DNA from: Armillaria gallica
Taxonomy: Eukaryota; Basidiomycota; Agaricomycetes; Agaricales; Physalacriaceae
DNA length: 64,000 nucleotides
Reading direction: 5' to 3'
Assembly (NCBI GenBank): GCA_037576215.1
Contig: JBANDB010000002.1
Span: 930,001-994,000 of the forward strand
Position numbers and translations under genes: made by a program. The notes under the pieces are model-generated. The model was given only the letters and a program-made list of their open reading frames with translations. It was not told the DNA's origin and searched no databases. Shown here one piece after another: positions 1 through 10,300 of the stretch. Every line of letters begins with the position of its first letter. Position 1 is the stretch's first letter.

Positions 1-923
1 AGTTCGAAGACTTACTCTCAGCTGCAGCGAACCCGACTTTGAAACATTTGTCGCTCGTCGGCGATTGCGGAGCAGATCACACATTCGAACCGTACCCGCC
101 GATTCGCCCTCCGCCGGGTGGCCTACCGGCCCTGGAGTCTTTGTGTATTGCCGGAGATGCAGTATCCAGCAATATTGCGTGGCTGTTCTTCCACCAATCT
201 CTGTACGACGTCAGGGGTCTCCGACATCTCTCTCTACAGATATACAATGCTACCACTTCTTCGCTCCTTCAGGGACTGCTCAACGAGATGCAGGGATCGC
301 TTGAGAGCTTCACTCTGGATGTCATCCCCTGGAAGGGTAAGCTCCTGTCCTCTTCGACCAGTGTATCGCCTCACTAGCTTCTTTCCAAAGATCAAGGTGT
401 CAGGTTAGATTTGAGTCAACACAGAGCGCTCTCCTCTTTTTTCATGATCTCGGCCTCTCCGGTGGACCCTCGATTGCTTGGAATGCGCCTCAGTCCTGCG
501 TTGCGAACGTTTACAGTAGAACAAGTGCATCGTAATTGGGAGAACAACACCCGCGAGACCGTGGACGCCTGGGCTGAGTTTGACGCTCATCTGGACGGAC
601 TGATGCTGCCTGTGCTGCAACACGTTCATGTCAGGCTGCATGACAGTATGCATGGCGTATGCTACTGTTTTGAATGCCACGGCCATGAATGTAACTGCCA
701 TAAATGCAGACGTGATCCTCTAGGTGACGGCCACGACCATAGGGTACCAGTGGATTATGATAGATGGAAGTGTCAAGTTGAGGAGATCATGCCTTTGTTG
801 AGAGGCAGGGGAATCCTGGAAGTCGAAGTCGTTAAACGTCAGTTGACATTCTGAATGATCCGGTATATATTCTGACGTTTTTATCCTTCAGAACGCTACT
901 GCATACAAAGGGCTTTCGACTAG
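1..923 (+). CDS. F-box/leucine-rich family protein, copy A (5' end outside window)
   Basis: Three exons fit: up to 336, 391-837 and 892-923, separated by two 54 nt GT..AG introns. The visible protein is the C-terminal two thirds of a leucine-rich F-box family protein; the F-box itself would lie upstream of the window. It aligns along its length with copies B and C (shared stretches include GLPALESL, RLSPxLRT and the KRQ-type end). The last short exon is inferred because all three copies keep a TTTTCAG-like acceptor there, and splicing gives the same ending in each (QRxC, seven residues, then stop after D). F-box proteins usually act as substrate adaptors of SCF ubiquitin ligases; the substrate is unknown. 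Copy A has a cysteine/histidine-rich insert (HGHECNCHKC) near its end that B and C show only in reduced form. Confident in the family, less so in exon borders. Confidence 0.8.
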
Positions 924-999
924 ATCGTCTTTATTAATGTGTACTAGTTTGTGTATCACTACAAGAACGTCTTTGTCTTCAAACAGACTGGCCTCCTTA

Positions 1000-1490
1000 T
1001 GGCACACCCGCCCGCTTCCTGAAGAACATGTCTCTATGTTGGCTCGAGACCTGGTGAGTAGAAAATCGACCAGTGTGCGGGCTATTTTCACGTCAAAGCT
1101 CAAGAGAACGTGAGCTATGACCATCTTCAGCATGTTTTACGATGAAAAATGCGGCTTGGACTGAGTCCTGAACAAGCGTCAGTTGCAGATCACTCAGTGT
1201 TGACATATGCGCACCACGCCGATCGCCCGATACCAAAGAGAAGATATTCTAGGCTGGGAACAACCGTCTTCTGGCGGTTCCGTTCTGCACGAAACTTGTA
1301 GACAGCGTTGGTCCAGCTTGTCGCGTCGTATTTTGACAGCTCGCAGAATTTGATCATATGTATCTTTGGCGACAATGCGAGCAAACTACGTGTTTGGGAT
1401 AGCTGGAAGAAATAAGTCTGTTGTGGAGAAAATAAGATGGACATACGTGCAGCAGACGGAGATGCCCTATTGGGACTATCTACGACGCTC
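1000..1490 (-). pseudogene. Cytochrome P450 relic (C-terminal exons, frameshifted)
   Basis: Reading the minus strand, a degenerate haem-binding region is visible (LLFGIGRSA at about 1210-1240). It is followed by a GTGCGC-type intron and then a frame-shifted remnant corresponding to PGRFF.VNEMK...FDVKI. The intact P450 at 7575-9712 has the same exon junction in the same codon (FGHGRSA/C split after TG), so this is a decayed paralogue. The conserved glycine-histidine of the haem loop reads glycine-isoleucine, and at least one indel breaks the frame after the junction. No N-terminal exons are recognisable. Like the intact gene it converges on the F-box copy to its left, so the pair F-box plus P450 was probably duplicated together. 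Confidence 0.7.
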
Positions 1491-1877
1491 TGTCTGACGG
1501 TCACCCACAATGTCGGCCAAGGTGTCTGAATCGGTTTCCAAGGAGAGTGACGAATCCGAAGACGAAAAGCCTAAGGCCGCCTGGGTCCGTCGTCAAAGGG
1601 GGAAAATATCTTGTGCAGTCGAAGCCCTGATGAGCCAGAATTGCCGCTACACAGACTATAAGATAATGCCAGGTGAAGTAAGCGCACAACGCACCAACAG
1701 TAAATCTAAAGACCCCTCTATTCCTGCGCCCGACTCGACTAGAACAGGCCTACTTTTCTACGTTTCTGGCAGCGCTGCATTCCATTCCAGTAACAGCTCC
1801 GGATGGCGATCTATGCCAGGCAATTTTTGAATAGAACGTCTTCCATATCGTTAAATGTGGCAGGCTCCAGCGTTAAC
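1491..1877. other. No confident gene; possible degenerate reading frame
   Basis: A 106-residue plus-strand frame (1510-1830) starts with an acidic, serine-rich stretch and then RRQRGKISCA, which faintly recalls the start of fungal Zn2Cys6 transcription factors. The cysteine spacing that follows is wrong and no second half of the cluster is present. I do not call a gene. Confidence 0.25.
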
Positions 1878-2122
1878 GGACGTAGCGAGTAAAGGATTGT
1901 CGCGCTCAGTCGCGGCCATGTTGGTGGTAGAAGATCAAGAGGAGTAAGCGTCCCGATCGCTCTTGCTTCCGTACCACCATCGTCGTCGTTTCCTTACAAT
2001 TTCCTCTTGCGGTTGCTATCCGGACGGCCAGGGCTGTTCAGTAGCTTTTCAACATTTTCGTGCGTTGCTGTACCTTCCCCCCTGAGAAAAAACACTGATC
2101 CTTGCTATAGTATATGCAGCCC
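1878..2122 (+). promoter_or_regulatory. Upstream block of F-box copy B, shared with copy C
   Basis: About 230 bp directly upstream of copy B match the region upstream of copy C (5598-5836). The best conserved stretch covers CTCTTGCTTCCGTACCACCATC, followed in both by a TTACAATTTC motif, a TTCAGTAG motif and GTGCGTTGCTGTA. Sequence identity here is close to that of the coding exons, so it may be promoter plus 5' UTR under constraint or simply young duplication. In copy B the hairpin described for copy C is imperfect. Confidence 0.55.
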
Positions 2123-3533
2123 ATGACGACCCCGTTAAAGGACGGAATACCCAGCGATTCGAGCCTTTCCGTACCTCAGGAACTCCTTGATTATATCCTC
2201 GACTTCTTGCACGACGACGTCTCCACCTTACGAATGTGTGTCCTTGTCTCCCATGCTTTCCTACCCTGCAGCCACTATCATATCTATTCAAACGTCTTTA
2301 TCGTGCACATCGACGAATTGGATCTGTTTGGAGAAAAATACTCAGGGCAGCTGTACCAGTACCAGAACCTTACCGCATTACTCGAATATTCTCCTCATGT
2401 CGCCCCGCTGGTTACACGATTCGGAATCCACGGCAAGTCAGACAGTATGACAAACATTCTCATGGACACATCCCTCTTTCCTACCATCCAATCGCTTCGT
2501 AATCTGTCCCATATTGAATTCATCTCGAGCACACACGATGAATACTGGATCCAGTTTCCACCCGCCACACGCAGACTCTTCCTCGCGGCCCTCCGCTCTC
2601 TACCCCTCAAAACGCTCATCTTGAAAGGATTCGATTTTCGAAGAGATGTCCTCTTTGAAGATGTGTTCACTGCTGCTGCTGCTAACCCAGCACTAAAACA
2701 TTTGTCGCTTGTGTGTCACAACGGAGGAGCAGGGACGTCCCAACCTTATCCGTCGATTCGCCCTCCACCGAGCGGTCTACCAGCGCTGGAGTCTTTGTCT
2801 ATCTCTGGACCCACAACACACCGCAATATTTCCTGGCTGTTCCTCACCCAATCTCTGTACAGCGTCAGCGGTATCCGACGTCTCTCTCTGCAACTATCCA
2901 ACGGGACATCCTCTTCCCTTATTCAGAGCCTGCTGAATGAGATGAAGGAAACGCTTGAATGCTTCACTGTGGATATTTGTCCCCAGACAGGTAAGACGAT
3001 GGCTTCTTCGATTCGACTCTCTCATACTCACTAGCATGATTTCCAAGAGGGAACGGTGTGCTTCGACCTGAGCCGACACAGAAACCTTTCTTCCTTTCAC
3101 GCAATCGTGACCGATCCTCCGGGCCCTGATTCGATTCCTGGGATGCGGCTCAGTCCTACGTTGCGAACATTGACTGTAGAACATGTGTCTCGCGCCTGGA
3201 ATTTGCAGCCTTTTGTTCGTCCTTGGGCGGAGGTCGACCGACTACCCCTACCTGCGTTGGAACATGTTTATATCAAGCTGCACGACTCTGTCCATGGTGA
3301 TTGTTATTTCAATGCTCAATGCAACACCTGTGAGCTTCAAGTACAACAAAAAACGGATCCTGGGGATCTTGATAACTGGAAGCGTCAAGTTGAGGAAAGG
3401 ATGCCTTTGCTGAAAGGTAGAGGTATCTTGGAGGTCAAAGTCGTTAAACGTCAGTCAACATTCCGACGACCTGATACATAGTCTCATAATTTATTTTTCA
3501 GAGCGCTACTGTATATCAACGGCTTCCGACTGA
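2123..3533 (+). CDS. F-box/leucine-rich family protein, copy B
   Basis: Model: exon 1 to 2990, exon 2 3048-3449, exon 3 3502-3533. The start at 2123 (MTTPLKDG) matches the start of copy C; an in-frame ATG at 2114 is the alternative. Residues of about 15-60 form an F-box-like motif typical of agaricomycetes (SVPQELLDYILDFLHDD, then LVSHAFLPCSHYHIYSNVF). The rest is a leucine-rich region without clear catalytic residues. The first intron must be spliced because its reading frame stops at the TAG at 3032; splicing restores EGTVCFDLS, matching A and C. Expected role: SCF adaptor of unknown target. The last exon is inferred by comparison of the three copies. Confidence 0.85.
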
Positions 3534-4370
3534 ATTGTTCACAGAGGTGGGCACGATGACCTGCTACCGAGCGCTGAAAAGTGTTTACAAGCTACCGATG
3601 TATCGACCTTAATGAGAGGGTGTAGATAGCAGGCCCCGGAGGCCTTCAACTGAACCGTAGGTGCTATCCGGCAGTGTAAAGTTGACCGTGAGCTCGGCCT
3701 TGGGTTCGGTTGAGAGTATTACTATCAGTGGATAATTAAGTACGTGATCGTATTATTTACGCCCGGTGTTCCCCGTGCCGTTTAATACTACCTGCCTACA
3801 CCACCAGTTGCGCTGTAGACTGGGACATTACGTAGAGAAATAGGTAGCTCACATCATGAACAAGCTGATACTCTCACCATCTCTTCACTGTTCGACGCTT
3901 GCAACTTCAAGAAGATTTTATGCAGTCGAAAGACTAAGCCGGCATCGTCCCACTGTCGTTCATCTCAGAATCTGGGGCAACAAATGGGGTGATAAATCGA
4001 AGACAGAACTCTGAATTTAGACCTATTGAAGGCCAGGGCATCGCTATCGATCTAGCTATGCACTAAAGGAATCCCGGGGGGTACGGCGCACGAATAATAA
4101 AACCTATCTCCACGACGATGCCAAGTTATTCAAATCATGCTATACATAGTTATCAATCAAGATATCTTACCAACGATATAGCGTCGGAGAAAATGCTCCC
4201 GCGGGGTCTGATTTTTCAGGTAATCAACCCGCGGATGCATTTCAAGGATGCGCTCGTTTGAGGAGGGATACGGTCACGTTATCTCAAAAAAAGGCTCCTA
4301 TACCGAAGAGGGGCTACATCGAAAATCACATAAGAACCCGTCAGCCTCCTACTCCTAGACCAGAAATAAC
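3534..4370. other. Intergenic, no gene recognised
   Basis: No frame with recognisable homology on either strand. The stretch after 4200 becomes A/C-rich towards the small gene at 4371 and would hold its promoter; I see no convincing TATA box or repeat. Confidence 0.5.
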
Positions 4371-4730
4371 ATGAACATCTACCACCATCAAAACGCCCAA
4401 TCAGCTTTATCAATGTCCACCATGACATTGTACAATCATCCCTCGTCGTCGTCGTCTACAGAATCAATCGACTCTCTAAACTCCATACCCGGGACGACGA
4501 CGAGCTCCATACTATCCGCTTCAGATGGAGACGGTCGCAGCTTTCGAGAACGTCGAGGCGTGACCTTCTTTATCTCGTTCGCCCGACCGAATTTCGGTCC
4601 AGTCATTCCTGCAAAGGGCCATCTCGAACCCAGAGCTGGCTCACTTCCCCGCAGAAGAAAGGCTTCTGCCCCCAGAATTGCGCCTGCGAAAATCGTAGTA
4701 GACGCTAACATGGGAGCAGGGTTCTTTTAA
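4371..4730 (+). CDS. Small serine-rich hypothetical protein (119 aa)
   Basis: A single uninterrupted frame from a well placed ATG (context AACATGAAC) to TAA. The N-terminal half is rich in serine and threonine (SSSSSTESIDS); the middle holds GVTFFISFARPNFGP; the C-terminal half is basic (RRRKASAPR) and ends GAGFF. There is no signal peptide or membrane segment. I do not recognise the family. The opposite strand is also open for 91 codons, which low-complexity sequence can produce, so coding status rests mainly on the start context and the non-random composition. Confidence 0.4.
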   Translation: MNIYHHQNAQSALSMSTMTLYNHPSSSSSTESIDSLNSIPGTTTSSILSASDGDGRSFRERRGVTFFISFARPNFGPVIPAKGHLEPRAGSLPRRRKASAPRIAPAKIVVDANMGAGFF

Positions 4731-5597
4731 CTGTCGCTCTGCCACTAGGGTGTTGGCATCATTCACGTCTCTCTGAGACGAGATCAAGCTCAGTCTCTTT
4801 TCAGTCGCAAGGGGAATCTGCTCTCGCTGATTGTGCCGGCCTGCCATCGCCAGATCAATGCATGAAAATTGTAGTGCACAGGCGGTGCAGGCGGTGTAGC
4901 GCGTCGAATAATTGCCATGGACTCTACCTGCAATATAATTCTCTTTTCTTTTCTTCGTGCTTTCGAGTGAGTCGATATCTAAGGACGACGTCAATTGGTT
5001 CTCAAAGGGGTGCTGCAAAGCGGAGACTGACCCTCGAGTCGGCGAAACATTTTTATCCTGGTCTCTAGGCGAATAACCTTGACTTCGGCTGAGAACTGAA
5101 GCGCCCGCCGCTGTGACCACGGCGCGAAAGAGTGATGAATGAACGGTCCACCGTTCCGCCTGCATTGAAATAAAATGGTGCTAGACGATACGCAGTAATG
5201 CGGCTCACCGTCGACCAGTCAACATCACTGCGCCGCTCAATTCATGAAGTTGCACTTGCACTTATCGCCACAATCTTAAATCTGAGCGGGAACTGTATAT
5301 CGACTGATTCGCCGTCGTCCCGACTGTCGTGATTTCGCCGTGAAAAGTGAAAAAGGTCCAGCACAGAGACTCCCACTCGACCTACAACAGAATCAACAAT
5401 TTGTAGCCAAAGGAAGATCAGAAACGTGCCCACCGGAGCCCATGGCCGACGACTTCGCTACTCTGCTCGACAGTGCCCGGCCAGTTGCAAAAAAATCCTG
5501 AAGGTCGAGACCGGCGACGAATGGCTGTCAATGTCAAGCAGGACGCCAGGTGATTTCCCACACAATGGCATTTAGAATAGGAAATGTGCCGTATTGT
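4731..5597. other. Intergenic with a possible short gene relic near 5442-5550
   Basis: On the plus strand at 5442 an ATG opens MADDFATLLDSARP, which looks like a genuine protein start. It runs into a stop after a seven-A run; one more A would restore a further 25 sensible codons ending at a GT donor at about 5550. This could be a first exon with a homopolymer frameshift. The family is not recognised. A 174-codon minus-strand frame (4641-5165) lacks protein-like composition and is not called. Confidence 0.25.
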
Positions 5598-5836
5598 TAA
5601 ACGCGGTACGCGTCACGGCGATAGTGATGGTGGTGACGGATCAAGATGCAGTGACCCGATCACTCTTGCTTCCGTACCACCATCATCTTCGTTACCTTAC
5701 AATTTCATCCTGCGTGGCTGCCCCGAACGGCAGATATTGTTCAGGGCTCTTCAGTAGTTCTCTTTGTGCGTTGCTGTATCTCTTCCTTCCAGGAAAGCAT
5801 TGATCCTTGCAGTAGGTATACAGAGAACAACTGCCC
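5598..5836 (+). promoter_or_regulatory. Upstream block of F-box copy C with a long hairpin at 5625-5685
   Basis: This block is homologous to 1878-2122. At 5625-5640 and 5671-5685 lie inverted arms TGATGGTGGTGACGGA and TCCGTACCACCATCA (one extra base on the left). Between them the inner sequences CAAGATGCAGTGA and TCACTCTTG can pair further, leaving a loop of about five bases. Whether it acts as a DNA cruciform, an RNA hairpin in the 5' UTR or a repeated protein-binding site cannot be told from sequence. The gene start follows about 150 bp downstream. Confidence 0.5.
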
Positions 5837-7249
5837 ATGACGACGCCAGTCAAGAACAGCGTACCCGGCGAGTCGAGCCTTTCTGTTCCCCAGGAGCTCA
5901 TTGATTTTACTCTCGACTTTTTGCACGACGACGTCCCCACATTACGGGCGTGCTCCCTTGTATCCCGTGCCTTTCTTCCCTGTAGTCGCCATCATATCTA
6001 TTCAAACGTTTTTATCGTGCACATCGACGAATTGTACTCGTCTCGAAAGTACGCAGGGCAGCTGTACCGATACCAGAACCTTGCCGCATTACTCGAACAT
6101 TCTCCTCATCTCGCCCCGCTGGTTACACGATTCGGAATTCATGGGAAGTCACAATGGATGACAGACGTTCTCAAGTACCCATCCCTCTTTCCCATCATTC
6201 AATCTCTCCGTAATCTGTCCCATCTCGAATTCATCGCTCGCTCGCGCGGGGTTCAATTCTGGGCCAGGTTTCCTGTCGACACGCATTCCTTCTTCCTCGC
6301 AGCCCTTCGCTCTCTATCACTCAAAACTCTCATCTTGAAAGGATTCAATTATCTTGAAGGAAATACCTACTTCGAAGATGTATGCAATGCTACTGCTGCG
6401 AACCCAGCACTAAAACATTTGTCGCTTCTGTGTTACTACAAAGGAGTAGAGACATTCCAGCCCCGTCCGCCGATTCGCCCTCCACTGAACGGTCTACCGG
6501 CACTGGAGTCTTTGTCCATCTCTGGAGACTCAGCGTCCCGCAAAGTCGCCTGGATGTTCTTTACCAAATCTCTGTACAGCGTCAGCAGTATTCGGCGAGT
6601 CTCTCTACAAATACACTACCAGACAAACTCTTCCGTTATTCAGACCCTGCTTAATGAGGTACAGGAGACACTCGAAAGCTTCACTCTAGATATTTGTCCT
6701 GGTAAGACAATGTCTTCTCGACTGTATCACACTCATTGGCTTATTTCCCAAGACGGAAAGGTGGACTTTGACCTGAGCCGACAGAGAAACCTCTCCTCCT
6801 TCTACACAATCGTGACTGATTTTTCGAGCCTTAATTCGGTTCCGAGAATGCGCCTCAGTCCTACGTTGCGAACATTGACTGTAGAACATGTGTCTCGCAT
6901 CTGGGAATGGAAATCGCCATATTTTGCTCGTCCTTGGGTGGAGGTCGACAGACTAGCCCTACCTGCGCTAGAACACCTTCATGTCAGGCTGCACAACGCT
7001 GTCCTTGACACGTGTTACTACGATGCTGAATGCTACACCTGTGAGCTTCAAGTTCGGGCGGAACATCAAACGGATCCTGGGGATCTTAATTACTGGAAGC
7101 GTCAAGTTGAGGAGAGGATGCCTTTGCTGAAAGAGAGAGGTATCTTGGACATCGAAGTCGTTAAACGTCAGTCGCCATTCCGACCGATCCGATACATATT
7201 CTCACTTTTATTTTCAGAACGCCACTGCGTATCAGAAGGTTTCGACTGA
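5837..7249 (+). CDS. F-box/leucine-rich family protein, copy C
   Basis: The N-terminus carries the same F-box-like motif as copy B (SVPQELIDFTLDFLHDD, then LVSRAFLPCSRHHIYSNVF), followed by the leucine-rich region. The frame is open for 470 codons without splicing. By comparison with A and B, however, two introns are expected at 6702-6752 and 7167-7217. Both are 51 nt, have GT/AG borders, contain no stop and keep the frame. Spliced, the protein has about 436 residues and matches B across both junctions; unspliced, it gains two 17-residue inserts. The gene converges on the P450 gene 7575-9712. Role inferred as SCF adaptor. Confidence 0.88.
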   Translation: MTTPVKNSVPGESSLSVPQELIDFTLDFLHDDVPTLRACSLVSRAFLPCSRHHIYSNVFIVHIDELYSSRKYAGQLYRYQNLAALLEHSPHLAPLVTRFGIHGKSQWMTDVLKYPSLFPIIQSLRNLSHLEFIARSRGVQFWARFPVDTHSFFLAALRSLSLKTLILKGFNYLEGNTYFEDVCNATAANPALKHLSLLCYYKGVETFQPRPPIRPPLNGLPALESLSISGDSASRKVAWMFFTKSLYSVSSIRRVSLQIHYQTNSSVIQTLLNEVQETLESFTLDICPGKTMSSRLYHTHWLISQDGKVDFDLSRQRNLSSFYTIVTDFSSLNSVPRMRLSPTLRTLTVEHVSRIWEWKSPYFARPWVEVDRLALPALEHLHVRLHNAVLDTCYYDAECYTCELQVRAEHQTDPGDLNYWKRQVEERMPLLKERGILDIEVVKRQSPFRPIRYIFSLLFSERHCVSEGFD

Positions 7250-7574
7250 ATTCAAATTTCAAAGTTTTGCTGCAATCGCCGAGAAGCCTACGACGTTATG
7301 ATTGATCTTTTATCTCCCCTGGAATTTTAGAAAGACAAAGCAATGCGTGCGCTCCAAAAAATGTTCTACCTCATGATATAGGAATTGCTGCACGCCGCTA
7401 CGACGAGTTGAGGGTAACGAAAAGAAACGCGGGCCGAGTATGAGATTGTAAAGTACACTTTTATCATCCGGGGTAAATCTAAAGTTCAAGTCGTTACACA
7501 TACATTTTGTCGCTACAGTAAACATGTAACATTCGTTATCCTCCATCCAACCGTGCCAACACTGCCTTGATCGT

Positions 7575-9712
7575 TTATGCAGCATACGATCGTTTTCTGA
7601 ACGACACCCTACTACTTTGATTGGGAAACTGTTCGGAGGAAAACCACATTGATGAGGGAACCTTATCGATCTTCACGTCAAAATTCGTGAGAACGTAACA
7701 CATCAAGGCTTTCATCTCGTTGACGGCAAAGAAGCGGCCCGGACTGTAAACAAATTTCAGACTCAGAGAAATCATAGAACTTGACAGGATGTACGCACCA
7801 TGCTGATCTTCCATGGCCAAAGAAAATGAAGTCCAGACTCGTTGTGGTCATTTGGTGGCGAATACCTTCGCCTTCTTGTTTCCTCCTTTCTGAGAACCTC
7901 CATGGTTTAAATTCCAGTGGATCTTCGTAGTTTTTCTGCAGGAACACGGTAAGGAGTACTTCTCTGACAATAAACCTGACATTTACCTCGTCCAAATGTG
8001 CGCACCACGAAACTACGGCAACTTGAGTCCCAGCGGGAATAACCGTTCCGTCCGAAAACGCAAAATCCTTCCGAGCCTTACGTTTCATTCCGACTGTGTT
8101 TAATAGTCAGAGTGATAACGTGCCAGAAGAATTGCGACTCACAGACCCCGAAATCACCGTACAATCTCTGTGTTTCTTTTAAGAAACTGTCGAGCTGGAT
8201 CATTTTACCCATTGCAGCTTTGGTGTATCCCTCTTCCTTGGCCACAGATTCCACCTCTGTCCGAAGAGTCTCAACGCATTCGGGATGCGCAGCTAACACG
8301 AACAGAGCATTTGTGAACGCCTATGAGCTAAGTCAGTCGTCATTGCTCTTTGTGTAATTTGACTGCATACCGTAGTTGTCGTATGGATAGCTCCAATATT
8401 CACGCCGAGCATCTCGATGCTCAACTCTCGTACTGTTCGACGTTCTTTGACACCTTTACTTGCGTCAAGCAGCCATGAAAGCATATCATTCTATCGATGT
8501 ATGAGGCAAACGGGCAGTATATATGAATCTGTAAAACTTCCTTACCGGTTTTCCCGGCCAATCTTTCCCATGTATGTCCTCCTGGTGCAGTCGCTCGCGT
8601 ATATTCTGACCCAGGAATTCCTCCGCTTTGGCCACAGCACGCCTGCGAGGTGTGGTGAAGAATGCCACAATTCTAATATACGCAGTTACGCTCTCAGTCT
8701 GGTCACTATCGAGCTGGCAGGACCTACGGCTTAAGGAAGTCCGGAAGAAGGTTAAGAACGTATGCACAGTTGAAAGCATTGATAACGTGGTTGATATTGA
8801 GATCGATATATTCCTGGTTCCGGCCTCAAGAACAAGCGTTATTAGGAAGACAGTAGAAATAAGACAGGAGTTTAAGTGCTCACAAAGAGGAAGTCCGATG
8901 AACATCCGGTTACTCGCTCTGCATATAATTTGCAAAGCCGCTTGGTATGCGGGAACTTCGATCCAGTCTATAATAATGTTAGCCAGTGCACCACCATCTG
9001 CAACGGAGCATAGCTCCATACCTTCAGTCATCGGTATGTGGTCACTGAAAGCGGCCCTGATCTCGTCCTGGACGTCTGCAAAGCAAGCTGCAATGTTTCG
9101 AGTAAAGGCGCCTCGTATAACCTCTACATGGTAAGGGTCGGCGCTAATGGAGCGACTGACAGTATATTCCGTCTGTAATTGCTGCATATGTTGCATTGAG
9201 AATATATACTTCACGAACAAGAAAGAGCACTCACATCTACGTTTGCATCCATGAAAGACAGTTGGTCGGTCGAGGACTTTCGGATGTCGTTGATCTTCTC
9301 TGGCCCGCTGACCACGACCATCCATTTATCGAGCAAAGGTACCTTGAACGCTGATCCATCGTACTGTTCGCAACAAATCAAGCTACCATAAAGAGTGGAC
9401 TAAACAGATCCACACCAATTGATGACCAGCTTGAATGATTTCCTTTGCGTGGTGAACGAATTTGAAAGCATCTATCCAAGACGTGATAATACCAGATGAC
9501 CCGACAGTGGGAATAGCTTTTAGCTGTGATACAGTGAGGATATGACAGAATCAAGTGGCGTAACCTCTCACCTTCGCCCGAGTGGTCAAGACCTTTCGAA
9601 ATTGGATTGCAAGCAGCAAAACAATGGTGATACCTAGGCTGTGCAGTATTAAGGCTTTGTCCACTTGCCGGACGAGATTAACGTATTCATTGAGGTTCAT
9701 ACTAGGAAGCAT
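7575..9712 (-). CDS. Cytochrome P450 monooxygenase, 11 exons, intact
   Basis: Exons on the minus strand: 9572-9712, 9416-9523, 9235-9363, 8884-9181, 8728-8824, 8546-8672, 8371-8490, 8143-8320, 7987-8093, 7799-7935, 7575-7743. The sum is 1611 nt, an exact 536-codon protein plus stop, about the usual P450 length. Visible in order: N-terminal membrane anchor (LGITIVLLLAIQF); proline-containing hinge (IPTVGSSG); SNRMFIGLPLCRNQ; LLPDFLKPIV; I-helix with GAIHTTTT; K-helix ETQR; the FKPWRF region; haem loop FGHGRSACPGRFF with the cysteine ligand created by splicing across exons 10/11. The I-helix type and intron density are typical of basidiomycete P450s near fungal sterol/terpenoid and xenobiotic oxidases; the substrate is unknown. 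Expected in the endoplasmic reticulum membrane with a P450 reductase. An in-frame ATG at 9700 is an alternative start. Confidence 0.9.
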
Positions 9713-10099
9713 CGTCACAAAAAGACCAATACTTGGCGTTTATAAAGCATCGGAGTTTGTGAGTGCTGTAAGCACGTCCGCGTAATGGATACCTCTTTGC
9801 CCTAAAAATATCGATTGCTCCCTTTCCTGTTCACTCACCATGTGTTCCGTTGTTGTAATCGTGCTTCTTGGCAGCTCGCGGAGTAGAGTTTCCATGAGGC
9901 ACTCTGTGACTGAGAGATGGCACATTCCAATCCTAATGGCAATGGTTGGTTAATAGTAGTCAACTGTGAATCAAATGTAGCAGCGATTAATGGATACCTC
10001 CAACTCGAGTTATAATCGCCCATGCTGTCCGAGTTGATCGTGATTTATGGTTCCATAAGAATACACAAACCATCCGGTGACGAAATCTTGATACCAGTG

Positions 10100-10300
10100 C
10101 CCATCAATTCCGTACAATTAGCCGCAGTATTTACGGTAAGCAATTGATCGACCAAGTCTCGTATTGTAAACCTTTCACTGTCACTATTCGCCGCAGCGAT
10201 GTGCCAAGAGAACGCTCTTCTACCTATATCAGTATGATAAAAACTAAATTCAGGAAGAGCAGTTTTGGGTGCCTCACCGGCTTTCCCGGCCAAGCTTTAC
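10100..10300 (-). pseudogene. Possible second P450-like fragment
   Basis: On the minus strand a piece reads SERFTIRDLVDQLLTVNTAA, which aligns with the region ending in the I-helix of the neighbouring P450 (ERRTVRELSIEMLGVNIGA). It is preceded by a GTGAGG..ATATAG intron-like interval at the same relative place. The key threonines of the I-helix are lost (NCTE), and I find no convincing haem loop or K-helix around it. It may be a decayed tandem copy of the P450; chance similarity cannot be ruled out. Confidence 0.35.

Noticed and set aside
4641..5165. 174-codon minus-strand open frame
   Set aside because: It overlaps the better plus-strand small gene at its end, has no homology I recognise, and its composition looks random.
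5442..5550. Gene start MADDFATLLDSARP
   Set aside because: A frameshift in an A-run and no recognisable downstream exons; kept only as a possible relic.
9740..10023. Minus-strand frames as extra P450 exons 5' of the intact gene
   Set aside because: The intact P450 already has a proper membrane anchor and start at 9712, and its exon sum is a multiple of three, so no further exons are needed.
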